Assembly: GCA_037482215.1 (NCBI GenBank)
Contig: CP148074.1
Coordinates: 3,968,001-4,032,000, forward strand
DNA length: 64,000 nucleotides
Reading direction: 5' to 3'
Source: Pseudomonas mendocina
Lineage (GTDB): Bacteria; Pseudomonadota; Gammaproteobacteria; Pseudomonadales; Pseudomonadaceae
In this document: piece by piece, positions 8,073 to 16,154 of the stretch
Layout of the letters: every line of letters starts with the position of its first letter
Position numbering within the stretch: the stretch's first letter is position 1
Translations under genes and position numbers: made by a program
The notes under the pieces: generated by a model
The model's input: the letters and a program-made list of their open reading frames with translations, nothing else
The model's database searches: none
What the model was told of the DNA's origin: nothing

Positions 8073-10067
8073 ATGAGTGAATTGATTCGCGTCCCCGACA
8101 TCGGCAGCGGTGAGGGTGAAGTCATTGAACTGTTCGTTAAGGTTGGCGACCGCATTGAGGCTGATCAAAGCCTGCTGACGCTGGAGTCGGACAAAGCGAG
8201 CATGGAAATCCCGGCCCCGAAAGCCGGTGTGATCACCGCACTGAAAGTCAAACTGGGCGACAAGCTCAAAGAAGGCGACGAGCTGCTTGAGCTGGAAGTC
8301 GAAGGCGACGCCCCAGCCGCAGCACCTGCAGCCGAAGCCCCGTCAGCCGCTCCGGCTGCTGAGCCAGCGCCAGCTGCTGCCCCTGCTCCGGCCCCAGCGG
8401 CCGCTGCCAGCAGCAGCGTGCAAGACATTCACGTCCCGGATATCGGCTCGGCGGGCACCGCCAAAGTCATCGAGATTCTGGTCAAGGCAGGCGACACCGT
8501 TGAGGTTGATCAGTCCCTGATCACCCTGGAGTCCGACAAAGCCAGCATGGAGATTCCGTCTCCAGCTGCGGGCGTAGTTGAGGAAGTGCTGGTCAAACTG
8601 GATGCCGACGTCGGCACCGGCGACCTGATCCTCAAGCTCAAAGTCGCAGGCGCTGCACCGGCCGCCGCCGAGCAACCAGCACCAGCCGCAGCAGCTCCGG
8701 CTCCTGCTCCAGCTGCCGCCGCCCCGGCTGCGGCTCCAGCCGCTGCTCCCAGCAGCAGCGTGCAGGACATCAACGTCCCGGATATCGGCTCAGCAGGCAC
8801 CGCCAAAGTCATCGAGATTCTGGTTAAGGCAGGCGAAACCGTTGAGGTGGACCAGTCCCTGATCACCCTGGAGTCCGACAAAGCCAGCATGGAGATTCCG
8901 TCTCCAGCTGCAGGCGTAGTTGAAGAAGTGCTGGTCAAACTGGATGCCGACGTCGGCACCGGCGACCTCATCCTCAAACTCAAAGTCGCAGGCGCTGCAC
9001 CGGCCGCCGCTCCGGCTGCTGCTGAACCCGCCAAGCGTGAAGTGCACCGCGTACCGGAAGGCGCAGCCCCGCACATCGCCGCCGAAGTTCGCGCGATTGC
9101 CGCCCTTTCAGCTGCTGCTGAAAACGCCGGCATCGCCAAGCGCGAAGGCGTCAAAGTGCACGCTGGCCCGGCTGTACGCCTGACCGCCCGCGAGTTTGGT
9201 GTCGACCTGGCAGACGTGACCGGCACAGGCCCTAAAGGCCGCATCCTCAAAGAGGACGTGCAGGCTTACGTCAAAGCAATGATGAGCAAGGCCAAGGCCG
9301 CGCCGGAAGCTGCTGCAGCCACTGGCGGCGCAGGCATTCCGCCGATCCCGACCGTGGACTTCAGCAAGTTCGGTGAAGTTGAAGAAGTACCGATGACCCG
9401 CCTGATGCAGGTCGGTGCCGCCAACCTGCACCGCAGCTGGCTCAACGTACCGCACGTAACCCAGTTCGACAGCGCCGACATCACTGAGCTGGAAGCTTTC
9501 CGCGTTGCGCAGAAAGCCGTGGCTGAAAAGGCTGGCGTCAAACTCACCGTACTGCCACTGCTGCTCAAAGCCTGTGCCTTCCTGCTCAAGGAACTGCCAG
9601 ACTTCAACAGCTCACTGGCCCCAAGCGGCAAAGCGCTGATCCGCAAGAAATACGTACACCTCGGCTTCGCCGTGGATACTCCGGACGGTCTGCTGGTTCC
9701 GGTGATCAAAAACGTCGATCAGAAGAGCCTGCTGCAACTGGCTGCCGAAGCGGCTGAGCTGGCCGACAAGGCCCGTAACAAAAAGCTCTCAGCAGACGAC
9801 ATGCAAGGCGCTTGCTTCACCATCTCCAGCCTCGGCCACATCGGCGGCACCGGCTTTACGCCGATCGTCAACGCGCCGGAAGTGGCGATCCTCGGTGTCA
9901 GCAAAGCCACCATGCAACCGGTGTGGGACGGCAAAGCCTTCCAGCCACGCCTGATGCTGCCGCTGTCGCTGTCCTACGACCACCGCGTGATCAACGGCGC
10001 CGCCGCGGCCCGCTTCACCAAGCGCCTGGGCGATGTCCTAGCCGACATCCGCACCCTGCTGCTGTAA
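8073..10067 (+). CDS. aceF: Dihydrolipoyllysine acetyltransferase, E2 of pyruvate dehydrogenase, three lipoyl domains
   Basis: 664-residue E2 core. Three lipoyl domains carry DKASMEIP with candidate lipoyl lysines K41, K156 and K270, separated by Ala-Pro-rich flexible linkers. The peripheral subunit-binding domain (about 365-400, GPAVRLTAREFGVDLADV) docks E1 and E3. The catalytic domain ends with SYDHRVINGAAAARF, which holds the active His. Domains 2 and 3 are almost identical in protein and DNA, so one arose by recent duplication; many Pseudomonas E2 proteins, as I recall, have only two lipoyl domains. An intrinsic terminator follows the gene. Confidence 0.97.
   Translation: MSELIRVPDIGSGEGEVIELFVKVGDRIEADQSLLTLESDKASMEIPAPKAGVITALKVKLGDKLKEGDELLELEVEGDAPAAAPAAEAPSAAPAAEPAPAAAPAPAPAAAASSSVQDIHVPDIGSAGTAKVIEILVKAGDTVEVDQSLITLESDKASMEIPSPAAGVVEEVLVKLDADVGTGDLILKLKVAGAAPAAAEQPAPAAAAPAPAPAAAAPAAAPAAAPSSSVQDINVPDIGSAGTAKVIEILVKAGETVEVDQSLITLESDKASMEIPSPAAGVVEEVLVKLDADVGTGDLILKLKVAGAAPAAAPAAAEPAKREVHRVPEGAAPHIAAEVRAIAALSAAAENAGIAKREGVKVHAGPAVRLTAREFGVDLADVTGTGPKGRILKEDVQAYVKAMMSKAKAAPEAAAATGGAGIPPIPTVDFSKFGEVEEVPMTRLMQVGAANLHRSWLNVPHVTQFDSADITELEAFRVAQKAVAEKAGVKLTVLPLLLKACAFLLKELPDFNSSLAPSGKALIRKKYVHLGFAVDTPDGLLVPVIKNVDQKSLLQLAAEAAELADKARNKKLSADDMQGACFTISSLGHIGGTGFTPIVNAPEVAILGVSKATMQPVWDGKAFQPRLMLPLSLSYDHRVINGAAAARFTKRLGDVLADIRTLLL
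8409..8666 (+). repeat. Lipoyl-domain direct repeat, unit 1
   Basis: Codes for aceF residues 113-198. Nearly identical at DNA level to 8751-9008, with scattered silent changes and a few substitutions such as Asp to Glu after the KAG motif. An in-frame tandem duplication with a 342-base period. Confidence 0.9.
8751..9008 (+). repeat. Lipoyl-domain direct repeat, unit 2
   Basis: Codes for aceF residues 227-312 and repeats the unit at 8409-8666. Recombination between the units would delete one lipoyl domain while keeping the reading frame. Confidence 0.9.
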
Positions 10068-10097
10068 CGCTTTCGAGCTGCCACGCTCGTTAACCTC

Positions 10098-10124
10098 AAC
10101 CCCGCCAATTGGCGGGGTTTTTTT
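10098..10124 (+). terminator. Intrinsic terminator of aceEF
   Basis: Nine-bp GC-rich stem AACCCCGCC / GGCGGGGTT with an AATT loop and an unbroken run of T after it, 30 bases past the aceF stop. Confidence 0.92.
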
Positions 10125-10322
10125 ATGCTTGGGATTACCCACATGCCTGATAGCGTGCGGGCCATCTATGGCGAAAATCCATATCCAGAGCAGCTGAGTT
10201 ACAGGAAAACCAACTTCTCAAGCAGCAAAAAAGTGACACCTCCTACAGCTCGGCACATTGTGTTAAACCTCAACGAAAAGAAAAAGTACTATGCATTTCC
10301 TGCGTATCTAAGGAGCATCACC

Positions 10323-10868
10323 ATGAGCGGAAAACCGGCTGCTCGCCAAACGGACCCAACATCCTGTCCCCTGCCAGGCCATGGCATAAACCCAATCGCC
10401 ACCGGCTCACCCAACGTACTTTTTGACAATCTACCGGCAGCACGCGAGACAGACAGCAGCGCTTGCGGTAGCCCTCTAGTTTCGGGTTTGTCCTCCACCG
10501 TATTCATCAATGGGTTGCGTGCCGCCAGCGTGGGCAGCAGCGGCGCTCATGGGAATACAGTCATCATGGGCTCTGGCACCGTGATCATTGGAGATAGCCA
10601 CACTCCAGCGCCCTTCACAGCACCAGCGCCCCTTCAGTTCCAGAAAACTTACGCCCAAGTATTCAATATTGCCGATAGTGAAACTGGTGCTCCACTCACC
10701 TATCGGGAATTCATTGTAGTGGTAGATGGACGAAAAATATCTGGAGTGACGGATGCCAACGGTCTAGCCCACGTACAGGCTCCCTCAGCAGACTCGGTTA
10801 TTTCATTACACGTCCCGTTCAAGTCCCCTCTACGTACGCTCACTGAGCTGTCTGAGGAGGTCCAATGA
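10323..10868 (+). CDS. PAAR-domain protein (type VI secretion spike tip) with C-terminal adaptor domain
   Basis: 181 residues. The first 95 form a PAAR domain (KPAARQTDPTSCPLPGHG, repeated Gly-Ser-Pro turns, VIMGSGTVIIGDSH), the metal-binding cone that caps VgrG. The rest (NIADSETGAPLTYREF...VTDANGLAHVQAP) looks like the small beta-sandwich linker found on T6SS tip proteins. The ATG at 10323 has AAGGAG at the right distance and starts MSGKPAARQTD as PAAR proteins do; longer in-frame starts lack this. It overlaps the amidase gene by four bases, so it probably carries that enzyme as cargo. No T6SS structural genes are in the window. Confidence 0.88.
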   Translation: MSGKPAARQTDPTSCPLPGHGINPIATGSPNVLFDNLPAARETDSSACGSPLVSGLSSTVFINGLRAASVGSSGAHGNTVIMGSGTVIIGDSHTPAPFTAPAPLQFQKTYAQVFNIADSETGAPLTYREFIVVVDGRKISGVTDANGLAHVQAPSADSVISLHVPFKSPLRTLTELSEEVQ

Positions 10869-11587
10869 GCGGTAAATCTTTCGTGACAACAGCCCAAGCT
10901 CAAGAGGTGAAGGCTGAACAACCGCTCATTCCAGTAACAATCACCATTGATGACCGAGCCGCAACTCGAGAAGCAATCATCCGAAGAGTCCGCGCCTCGG
11001 GACGTCAATTTATCGAACGCTCTGAATGGGGAGCCCTCAAAGCAAAAGACGGGATGGAATCAGACTGGAACTATTCAATGATTGCTGTTCACCATGCCGG
11101 ACGCAGTTATAGCTGTGCGAGTGGTGCAGACCAGATGAAAGACACTCAAGGAGAGCACCTTGATAGTAAATACGACGACATTGCCTATCACTTTGGCATT
11201 GATTGCAGCGGCGCTATTTATGAAGGCCGCGATATTCGCCTGAAAGGTGGCAGCGTTCGTGGATATAACACCGGTGTTATTGGGATTGTTTTCTTAAACA
11301 ACCTGACCACGGCTGCCGAGGGTGATGACTTATGGGCAATGAGTCGTGAGGCCATTGAACGATTGGGTATCAATACAACAAACACAATCCCAACCAACCA
11401 AATAGATGCCGCCCACGAATTGATAAATACACTTAAAAGCGTTTTTCTGATTACCCAATTGGGCGGGCATCGTGAATACCCAGGGCAAGCAGCCGACGGA
11501 AAAATCTGCCCGGGGAATGTCGGGATGGAGTTTGTAATAAATATGAGGAAGGTTACCGGCTTGTTCCCGCCACCTAAACCACTATGA
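10865..11587 (+). CDS. Putative T6SS effector: N-acetylmuramoyl-L-alanine amidase / PGRP-type
   Basis: 240 residues. About 50-230 match the amidase_2 / peptidoglycan-recognition fold: RSEWGALKAKDG, VHHAGR, DDIAYHFGIDCSGAIYEGR, GGHREYPG, KICPG. Zinc ligands are probably H76 or H77, H202 and C215, and Y108 fits the catalytic Tyr, so it should cleave the amide bond between MurNAc and L-Ala in peptidoglycan. There is no signal peptide, in keeping with delivery by the T6SS. The start overlaps the PAAR gene and the stop overlaps the next small gene (ATGA), giving a tip-effector-immunity layout. A self-directed cell-wall amidase is less likely, since no export signal is present. Confidence 0.82.
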   Translation: MSGKSFVTTAQAQEVKAEQPLIPVTITIDDRAATREAIIRRVRASGRQFIERSEWGALKAKDGMESDWNYSMIAVHHAGRSYSCASGADQMKDTQGEHLDSKYDDIAYHFGIDCSGAIYEGRDIRLKGGSVRGYNTGVIGIVFLNNLTTAAEGDDLWAMSREAIERLGINTTNTIPTNQIDAAHELINTLKSVFLITQLGGHREYPGQAADGKICPGNVGMEFVINMRKVTGLFPPPKPL

Positions 11588-11880
11588 AAAAAATCATAAT
11601 CATTGCTTTGATCATTATCGTTTTGTTATGCCTATGGTTGAACGTAGGCTTTTATAAAACGCACTTCGCTGAAGATAACCGATCTGTGTTGTTTATCAAA
11701 AAGCAGCCGACATTACAGTTTCAGTTCGAGAATATCTTCCTGACAGATGAGGATGACAAGGCGCTTGACCGGCTGAGCGACGAAGAAAAGGGGTTAGTAA
11801 TCAACTACTGCAAGTACCGGCTAGGTATTAATACTGAGCTGAAAACGCAGGAAGAGTTGAATGCCTGCAAGAAGATGTAA
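11584..11880 (+). CDS. Small membrane-anchored protein, candidate immunity protein for the amidase
   Basis: 98 residues, family not recognised. One strong transmembrane helix (about 3-24, nearly all Ile/Leu/Val) with the remainder predicted to face the periplasm, where an amidase would act. It contains a pair of cysteines near the C-terminus. The ATGA overlap with the amidase gene and the periplasmic topology are what make it an immunity candidate; sequence alone gives no function. Confidence 0.6.
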   Translation: MKKIIIIALIIIVLLCLWLNVGFYKTHFAEDNRSVLFIKKQPTLQFQFENIFLTDEDDKALDRLSDEEKGLVINYCKYRLGINTELKTQEELNACKKM

Positions 11881-11979
11881 TTCCTCTCTGTAGATCACGA
11901 AAAATTCAGTTGTGACGTCAAGACAGGAATAACGGGGAATAACGGGACAGATTTATTTTCAGGCGAACACCCTTCTCCC

Positions 11980-12558
11980 TTATTGGGCAACAGGGCAGCT
12001 TTGGGCTGCTGCTTGCAAGGCCTTTGCGTAGTCCACGTAGGTCTCAGGGTTATAGGGTTCAGCAGTTACTTTGAAGCGGGATACGCCATCGTTGCCTATA
12101 TTCTGGCGCACCCTCAACGCCCATAGCTCGGCATCATGTTTAACAATCATGTCAAAAACATAAGTCTTTAGATTGCTGCTTTCATTCAGACTGGAGTAAA
12201 GATAACGTAGATTTTCGTACCACCTTGGTAATGCAGTAATTTTTCTGACAACCTCACTGGCCAATATTTGTTCATCATCATTTAAACTATAAAGCCTATC
12301 CATGGTGAACTTCTCGGCTCGCTCTAGCTCCGCGACAGGCACCGGCAAGGGTTGACGACTAACTAAGCGACTATACTCACAATCAAAGACTCACTTGCCA
12401 GTTTTGACATATTCATCGGCATAAATAACCACGCCATTACCTAGATCAGTTTTGTAAACACTTGCCATCACTTTTACTTCGCAATTCACCGTAAACAGCA
12501 GTAACGGAACCCAAATAGCAGAGGCAGCCCAAAAGCATTTACTTCGGTATAAATTCAA
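11980..12558 (-). pseudogene. Immunity-like gene, copy C, broken by an in-frame stop
   Basis: Third copy of the tandem family at 12669-13244 and 13355-13933. Reading from a TTG at 12558 (LNLYRSKCFW) the frame is intact to VKTGK, then TGA replaces the TGG codon of the Trp found in both other copies (TGVWVFDC, TGKWVFDC). After the stop the same frame continues with VFDCEYSRLVSRQ through to SCPVAQ. So one base change kills it, and the rest has not drifted: a recent pseudogene. The Shine-Dalgarno is also weaker (AGAGG in place of AGGAGG). Its C-terminal half is closer to copy A than to copy B. Confidence 0.82.
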
Positions 12559-12668
12559 AACAATCCAGCCTCTACGGAATGAATATTGATTACGGACTAA
12601 AACTGTGTCGCCCACAAAGAATCGGCCCCGCTTTCGCGGGCTAGGCTTAGCCAATCTGGATGATTAAT

Positions 12669-13244
12669 TCACTGAGGTATCGGGCAGCTTTTAGCTGCCA
12701 CTTGAAGCGCCTTAGCGTAGTCTACATAGATCGCATTATTGTAGGGTTCCGCCGTTATTTGGAAGCGAGATTGTCCATCATTACCTATGTGCTGGATGAC
12801 ACTCACTGCCCATTGCTGCCCATCTTTACTAGTAAGCATGTCAAACATATGGGTTTTGAGACTACTGTCTTCACCTAAGATAGAGTAAAGATAGCGAAGC
12901 TGTTTTTGCCACTGAGGTAATTTAGTAACACTTTCAATAACATCCCTCGCCAGCACCAATTCATCTTCAGTTAAGGGCGAGTCATATACGGCGATCTTAT
13001 TATTTCCTTCTAGCTCTGCAATAAGGACTGAAAGGGGTTCCCGACTAATTAAACGGCTATACTTACAGTCGAATACCCAAACTCCTGTTTCGACATAATC
13101 ATCGGCATAGATTACTACACCATTACCCAAGTCTTTTTTATGAACACTTGCAACTACTTTGATTTCGTAGTTCACCGCAACCAGCAGTAAAACTGCCAAG
13201 ATGGCAAAGGCGATCCAAACCCATTGGCTTCGGTAAAAATTCAA
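12669..13244 (-). CDS. Membrane-anchored immunity-like protein, copy B
   Basis: 191 residues, family not recognised. An N-terminal transmembrane helix (WIAFAILAVLLLVAVNY) precedes a soluble domain with the shared features DLGNGVVIYAD, VFDCKYSRLISR, LPQWQKQLRYLYS, GNDGQSRFQITAEPYN and a C-terminal SCPIPQ. Two conserved cysteines (FDC, SCP) suggest a disulfide, hence periplasmic location. The TTG at 13244 is chosen because AGGAGG lies five bases upstream, exactly as in copy A. It is the most divergent of the three copies. Confidence 0.65.
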   Translation of the reverse strand: MNFYRSQWVWIAFAILAVLLLVAVNYEIKVVASVHKKDLGNGVVIYADDYVETGVWVFDCKYSRLISREPLSVLIAELEGNNKIAVYDSPLTEDELVLARDVIESVTKLPQWQKQLRYLYSILGEDSSLKTHMFDMLTSKDGQQWAVSVIQHIGNDGQSRFQITAEPYNNAIYVDYAKALQVAAKSCPIPQ

Positions 13245-13354
13245 AATGGCCTCCTGGCCCCTACAAATCATTCCTGATACGGGATGACACTGTGTCAGTT
13301 GCAAAGACATAGTCCGCACTCACGGGCTAGATCTATCCAATCAGGATAATAAAA

Positions 13355-13933
13355 TCACTGGGGTACTGGGCAGCTTTTAGCCGCCGCCTGCAAGGCTTTT
13401 GCGTAGTCCACATAGGTCGCTGGGTCGTAGGGTTCAGCAGTTACTTTGAAGCGGGACACGCCATCATTGCCTATATTCTGCCGCACCCTCAATGCCCATT
13501 GCTGGCCAGCATGTTTAATAATCATGTCAAAAACATGAGTTCTAAGGTCGCTGTATTCATCTAGTACGGAGTAAAGATAACGCAGATTGTCGTACCACCT
13601 TGGCAATGCAGTAATAGCCTTAACAACCTCATCCGCCAGTTTTTGCTCACCATCATTTAACGCATAAACCCTATCTATAGGAAGTTCCTCAGCTCGCTCC
13701 AGTTCAGTAATAGGCGGCTGTAAGGAATCGCGACTAATCAAACGGCGGTATTTGCAGTCAAATACCCATTTCCCTGTTTTTACGTAGCCATCAGCATAAA
13801 TTACTACGCCATTACCTAGGTCTTTTTTAAAGACACTTGTCATTACCTTTATTCCATAGCTTGCCGTAAGCAGCAATAAAGGGGCCAAGATGACAAAGCC
13901 AATCCAAAAAACTTTACTTCGGTAGAAATTCAA
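13355..13933 (-). CDS. Membrane-anchored immunity-like protein, copy A
   Basis: 192 residues starting LNFYRSKVFWIGF with one transmembrane helix, then a probably periplasmic domain sharing all family landmarks (GVVIYADGYVKTGKWVFDC, LPRWYDNLRYLYS, GNDGVSRFKVTAEPY, SCPVPQ). The TTG at 13933 is preferred over an upstream GTG at 13951, since AGGAGG stands five bases before the TTG. The start lies inside the end of the PAAR-effector gene (20-base overlap), so the two are translationally coupled. This adjacency is the reason to call it the cognate immunity protein; no function is visible from the sequence itself. Confidence 0.68.
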   Translation of the reverse strand: MNFYRSKVFWIGFVILAPLLLLTASYGIKVMTSVFKKDLGNGVVIYADGYVKTGKWVFDCKYRRLISRDSLQPPITELERAEELPIDRVYALNDGEQKLADEVVKAITALPRWYDNLRYLYSVLDEYSDLRTHVFDMIIKHAGQQWALRVRQNIGNDGVSRFKVTAEPYDPATYVDYAKALQAAAKSCPVPQ

Positions 13934-15182
13934 AGAAACCTCCTGGCACACCTATGGGGGTATCACCTGAGGCTACAGGGTTAATGGCTCCCATGCTTTG
14001 ATACGTAAAATCGTACAATTCATCACTGTAGCTGCGCTCTTCTTTGAGCATGTTCCATTTCCTACACCACTCCACATTTGGCTCGGTGTTATTACTGATC
14101 TCGCACAGCTTACCAAGCTGCCGCTCTTCAACTGATCCCCAAGTGTTCTTGTAGTCAGAACGACGAATAAAAGCCCGTACCTTGATCTGCAAATGGTTGG
14201 CCAATAACTGCGCCAGACTCTCATTGGTTTGCGGGTAGAGTTGCAGCGCCTCCTCAATAAGGTAGTCAGGGGTATTGCCCATGCCAGTCCGGCAGGCATA
14301 GCTATCGATCTGTGCAGTGCTGGAAAAAGCCAACACCGAAATCTGCTTGTAGCTAAGAACATCCAATGACATTTGGCTGCTTTCCGGAAGCAGGTAGCCG
14401 AAGGCAACGCTTTGCGGGACGCCATGACTGAATAGTGAAAGGTGTTCGATGGGAGATTGCTTCCGATCTTGACCTTGGTTCAGGTAGTCGAAAAGCGCCT
14501 GTGCACTCGCGACTTCAACATATCCGGCCTCGTATGCTTGAGCAGATCCACGGGCAGCATTGAGCATCTCGGGGCTGTATCCAGGTGTAAAGACAATCAG
14601 TGTTCGTTTCAGGTCGGGCTTGTTGCGTTTAAATTCGGCCAGCTCACGTACTGCTTGTGCAATAAACATCATTTTATTACCTGAACTGCTGTCATGCTGA
14701 CTCCCCGCTACTGCAATCAGTTCCGGAGTAATGGGTTCATTCTGTGTTGTGGGCGAATCTCCCGGCTTAACCAATGCTCCTGCCAGTAAGGCCCGCTGAT
14801 TCAACTGCGGGTCGGCTAGCAGCTCAGCCATTACTTGATCATCCACCACACCATCCGGGCGGATCGCGCCGAGCTTTGCGAAGTTGATGATGCTTTGCGT
14901 AGCTCCACCGCCACACTGGAAGCCGCCGAAAGTATCCGTGCTGCCAGTCACAATGGTGCCGCCATGGCTGGTTGGGCTACCCAAATGAGCTAACGGCCGG
15001 TGATCAACGACAATGGACGGAAAACCTGTGGTGATAACCGCGCCACAGCCGCATACATCGCCCACACGGGCTGCGCCTAAAAAGTTGATTTGTGTATCGG
15101 GTGAAGCTGAAACGATTGGTGATGAGCCGTGGCCGAGCATCGGGCACACATGCATGTCACCGAGTCGAGCGGTGGGAGTCAT
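13914..15182 (-). CDS. PAAR-fused T6SS effector with a putative clan-CD (caspase-like) cysteine-peptidase domain
   Basis: 422 residues. Residues 1-90 are a PAAR domain (TPTARLGDMHVCPMLGHG, CGCGAVITTGFPSIVVD, SHGGTIVTGS). A linker of about 70 residues follows. From about 165 on, an alpha/beta domain has TLIVFTPGY, EHLSLFSHGV with H253-G254, and QIDSYACRTG with A296-C297. A hydrophobic strand ending in His-Gly followed later by one ending in Ala-Cys is the hallmark of clan-CD peptidases (caspases, gingipains, separase, CHAT). Family assignment beyond that is not made. The ATG at 15182 has AAGGA upstream and begins like other PAAR proteins; an upstream Met adds 17 unrelated residues. Immunity-like genes follow at once. 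Confidence 0.78.
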   Translation of the reverse strand: MTPTARLGDMHVCPMLGHGSSPIVSASPDTQINFLGAARVGDVCGCGAVITTGFPSIVVDHRPLAHLGSPTSHGGTIVTGSTDTFGGFQCGGGATQSIINFAKLGAIRPDGVVDDQVMAELLADPQLNQRALLAGALVKPGDSPTTQNEPITPELIAVAGSQHDSSSGNKMMFIAQAVRELAEFKRNKPDLKRTLIVFTPGYSPEMLNAARGSAQAYEAGYVEVASAQALFDYLNQGQDRKQSPIEHLSLFSHGVPQSVAFGYLLPESSQMSLDVLSYKQISVLAFSSTAQIDSYACRTGMGNTPDYLIEEALQLYPQTNESLAQLLANHLQIKVRAFIRRSDYKNTWGSVEERQLGKLCEISNNTEPNVEWCRKWNMLKEERSYSDELYDFTYQSMGAINPVASGDTPIGVPGGFFEFLPK

Positions 15183-15445
15183 GCCATTCCTTGGAAATGT
15201 CGCTTTATGCGGGCGCGCAATACTAGCCAGCATTAACCACTGATTGGCCCAGACACGTCCTGAATTGTGTTTTGAGGCACATTATTAGTGGCAAAGGGAT
15301 CAACCTGCTGCTTGGATCAGCAGCAGGCGTAATCCGGGGAACGTTGACCACTGAAATGCGTTGAGCATCCTTGCATCTGCGCAAGACCAAAAACCGGAAG
15401 GCGGAAACGCTTTGCGGTTCCGTCCTACTGGCTAACTACGCACCC

Positions 15446-15979
15446 TCACCCTTTCTGCAAATTCCGAATCAAATAACTCAACGCCTTGGCCAGCTCACTC
15501 GCGCCGCTATGGTCACGGACGATTGTGAGCAGCGTGCTGCTACTGTCGCCCGGTGTGCGGAGGGTGCAGGTGATGCCGGAGTTTGGGCATTCGTAGCGGA
15601 CGAAGGGGTCTACGCCGAAGAGTGGGACGACGCGGTTGCTGACGGACAGGGTGTGGTTTTGCGGGTCGCGTTTTTCTTCGCGCAGGAGCAGTTCGCCGCT
15701 GTCGCCTTCGCGCAGTTGGTAGGAGAGGTCTTCGCGTTTGGCCTGGCCGACTTGGTAGCCCGCAGTGAGTGCGTAGGTTTTGAGCAATTGATTGCAGTGG
15801 GCGAGCAGCGCCTGGCGTTCGTTTTGGGTTTGGTAGGTGCGTTTGAGTTCTTGCAGGTATTGGCCTTGTTCGCTGCTGCTAAGGATGGGCCCAGGATCGG
15901 TGGCAAAGGCCAGTGGCGCGGCCAGCCAGCAACTCAGGATTAACGCCGATAGTCGCGATCTTGTCAGTCGTGGTTGCAT
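15446..15979 (-). CDS. Exported protein of unknown function
   Basis: 177 residues, family not recognised. The N-terminus MQPRLTRSRLSALILSCWLAAPLAFA is a good Sec signal peptide with cleavage after AFA. The mature part is mostly helical at first (SSSEQGQYLQELKRTYQTQ) and has three cysteines, two of them in YECPNSGITC. The ATG at 15979 is preferred over one 14 codons upstream, because AAAGGTG precedes it and the signal peptide then starts properly. It stands alone between the effector island and msrA, divergent from msrA. Confidence 0.7.
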   Translation of the reverse strand: MQPRLTRSRLSALILSCWLAAPLAFATDPGPILSSSEQGQYLQELKRTYQTQNERQALLAHCNQLLKTYALTAGYQVGQAKREDLSYQLREGDSGELLLREEKRDPQNHTLSVSNRVVPLFGVDPFVRYECPNSGITCTLRTPGDSSSTLLTIVRDHSGASELAKALSYLIRNLQKG

Positions 15980-16154
15980 GATGCACCTTTGCTCGTAGGC
16001 TATTGCTGTTATTGGGTTCATCTGGCCCGGCAGCTTACTGCAAGTTGCAGGTTTATTGAAAAGCCGCCAGTTGCCCTCATTTATCCGATGCCGATTTCTT
16101 ATTACAGCCGCTCACGTTGTTGGCCCGGCTGTTCCGCCATTCAAGGACACCGCT

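Larger units (their letters stand above)
11980..13940 (-). repeat. Tandem array of three immunity-gene units, period about 686-689 bases
   Basis: Stops lie at 13355, 12669 and 11980 and TTG starts at 13933, 13244 and 12558, giving steps of 686-689 bases. The spacers are related as well (compare 12635-12700 with 13316-13380), so whole units including the intergenic part were duplicated. Confidence 0.85.

Noticed and set aside
8287..8760. Ala-Pro-rich repetitive DNA in aceF considered as a possible CRISPR or satellite repeat
   Set aside because: It codes in frame for the flexible linkers and lipoyl domains of E2, which explains the repetition.
11929..11951. Short repeat AATAACGGGGAATAACGGG between the convergent effector modules
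   Set aside because: Two units of about ten bases only; too short to call a functional repeat.
13933..13951. GTG start for immunity copy A at 13951
   Set aside because: The AGGAGG lies downstream of this GTG and exactly five bases before the TTG at 13933, and copy B shows the same TTG layout.
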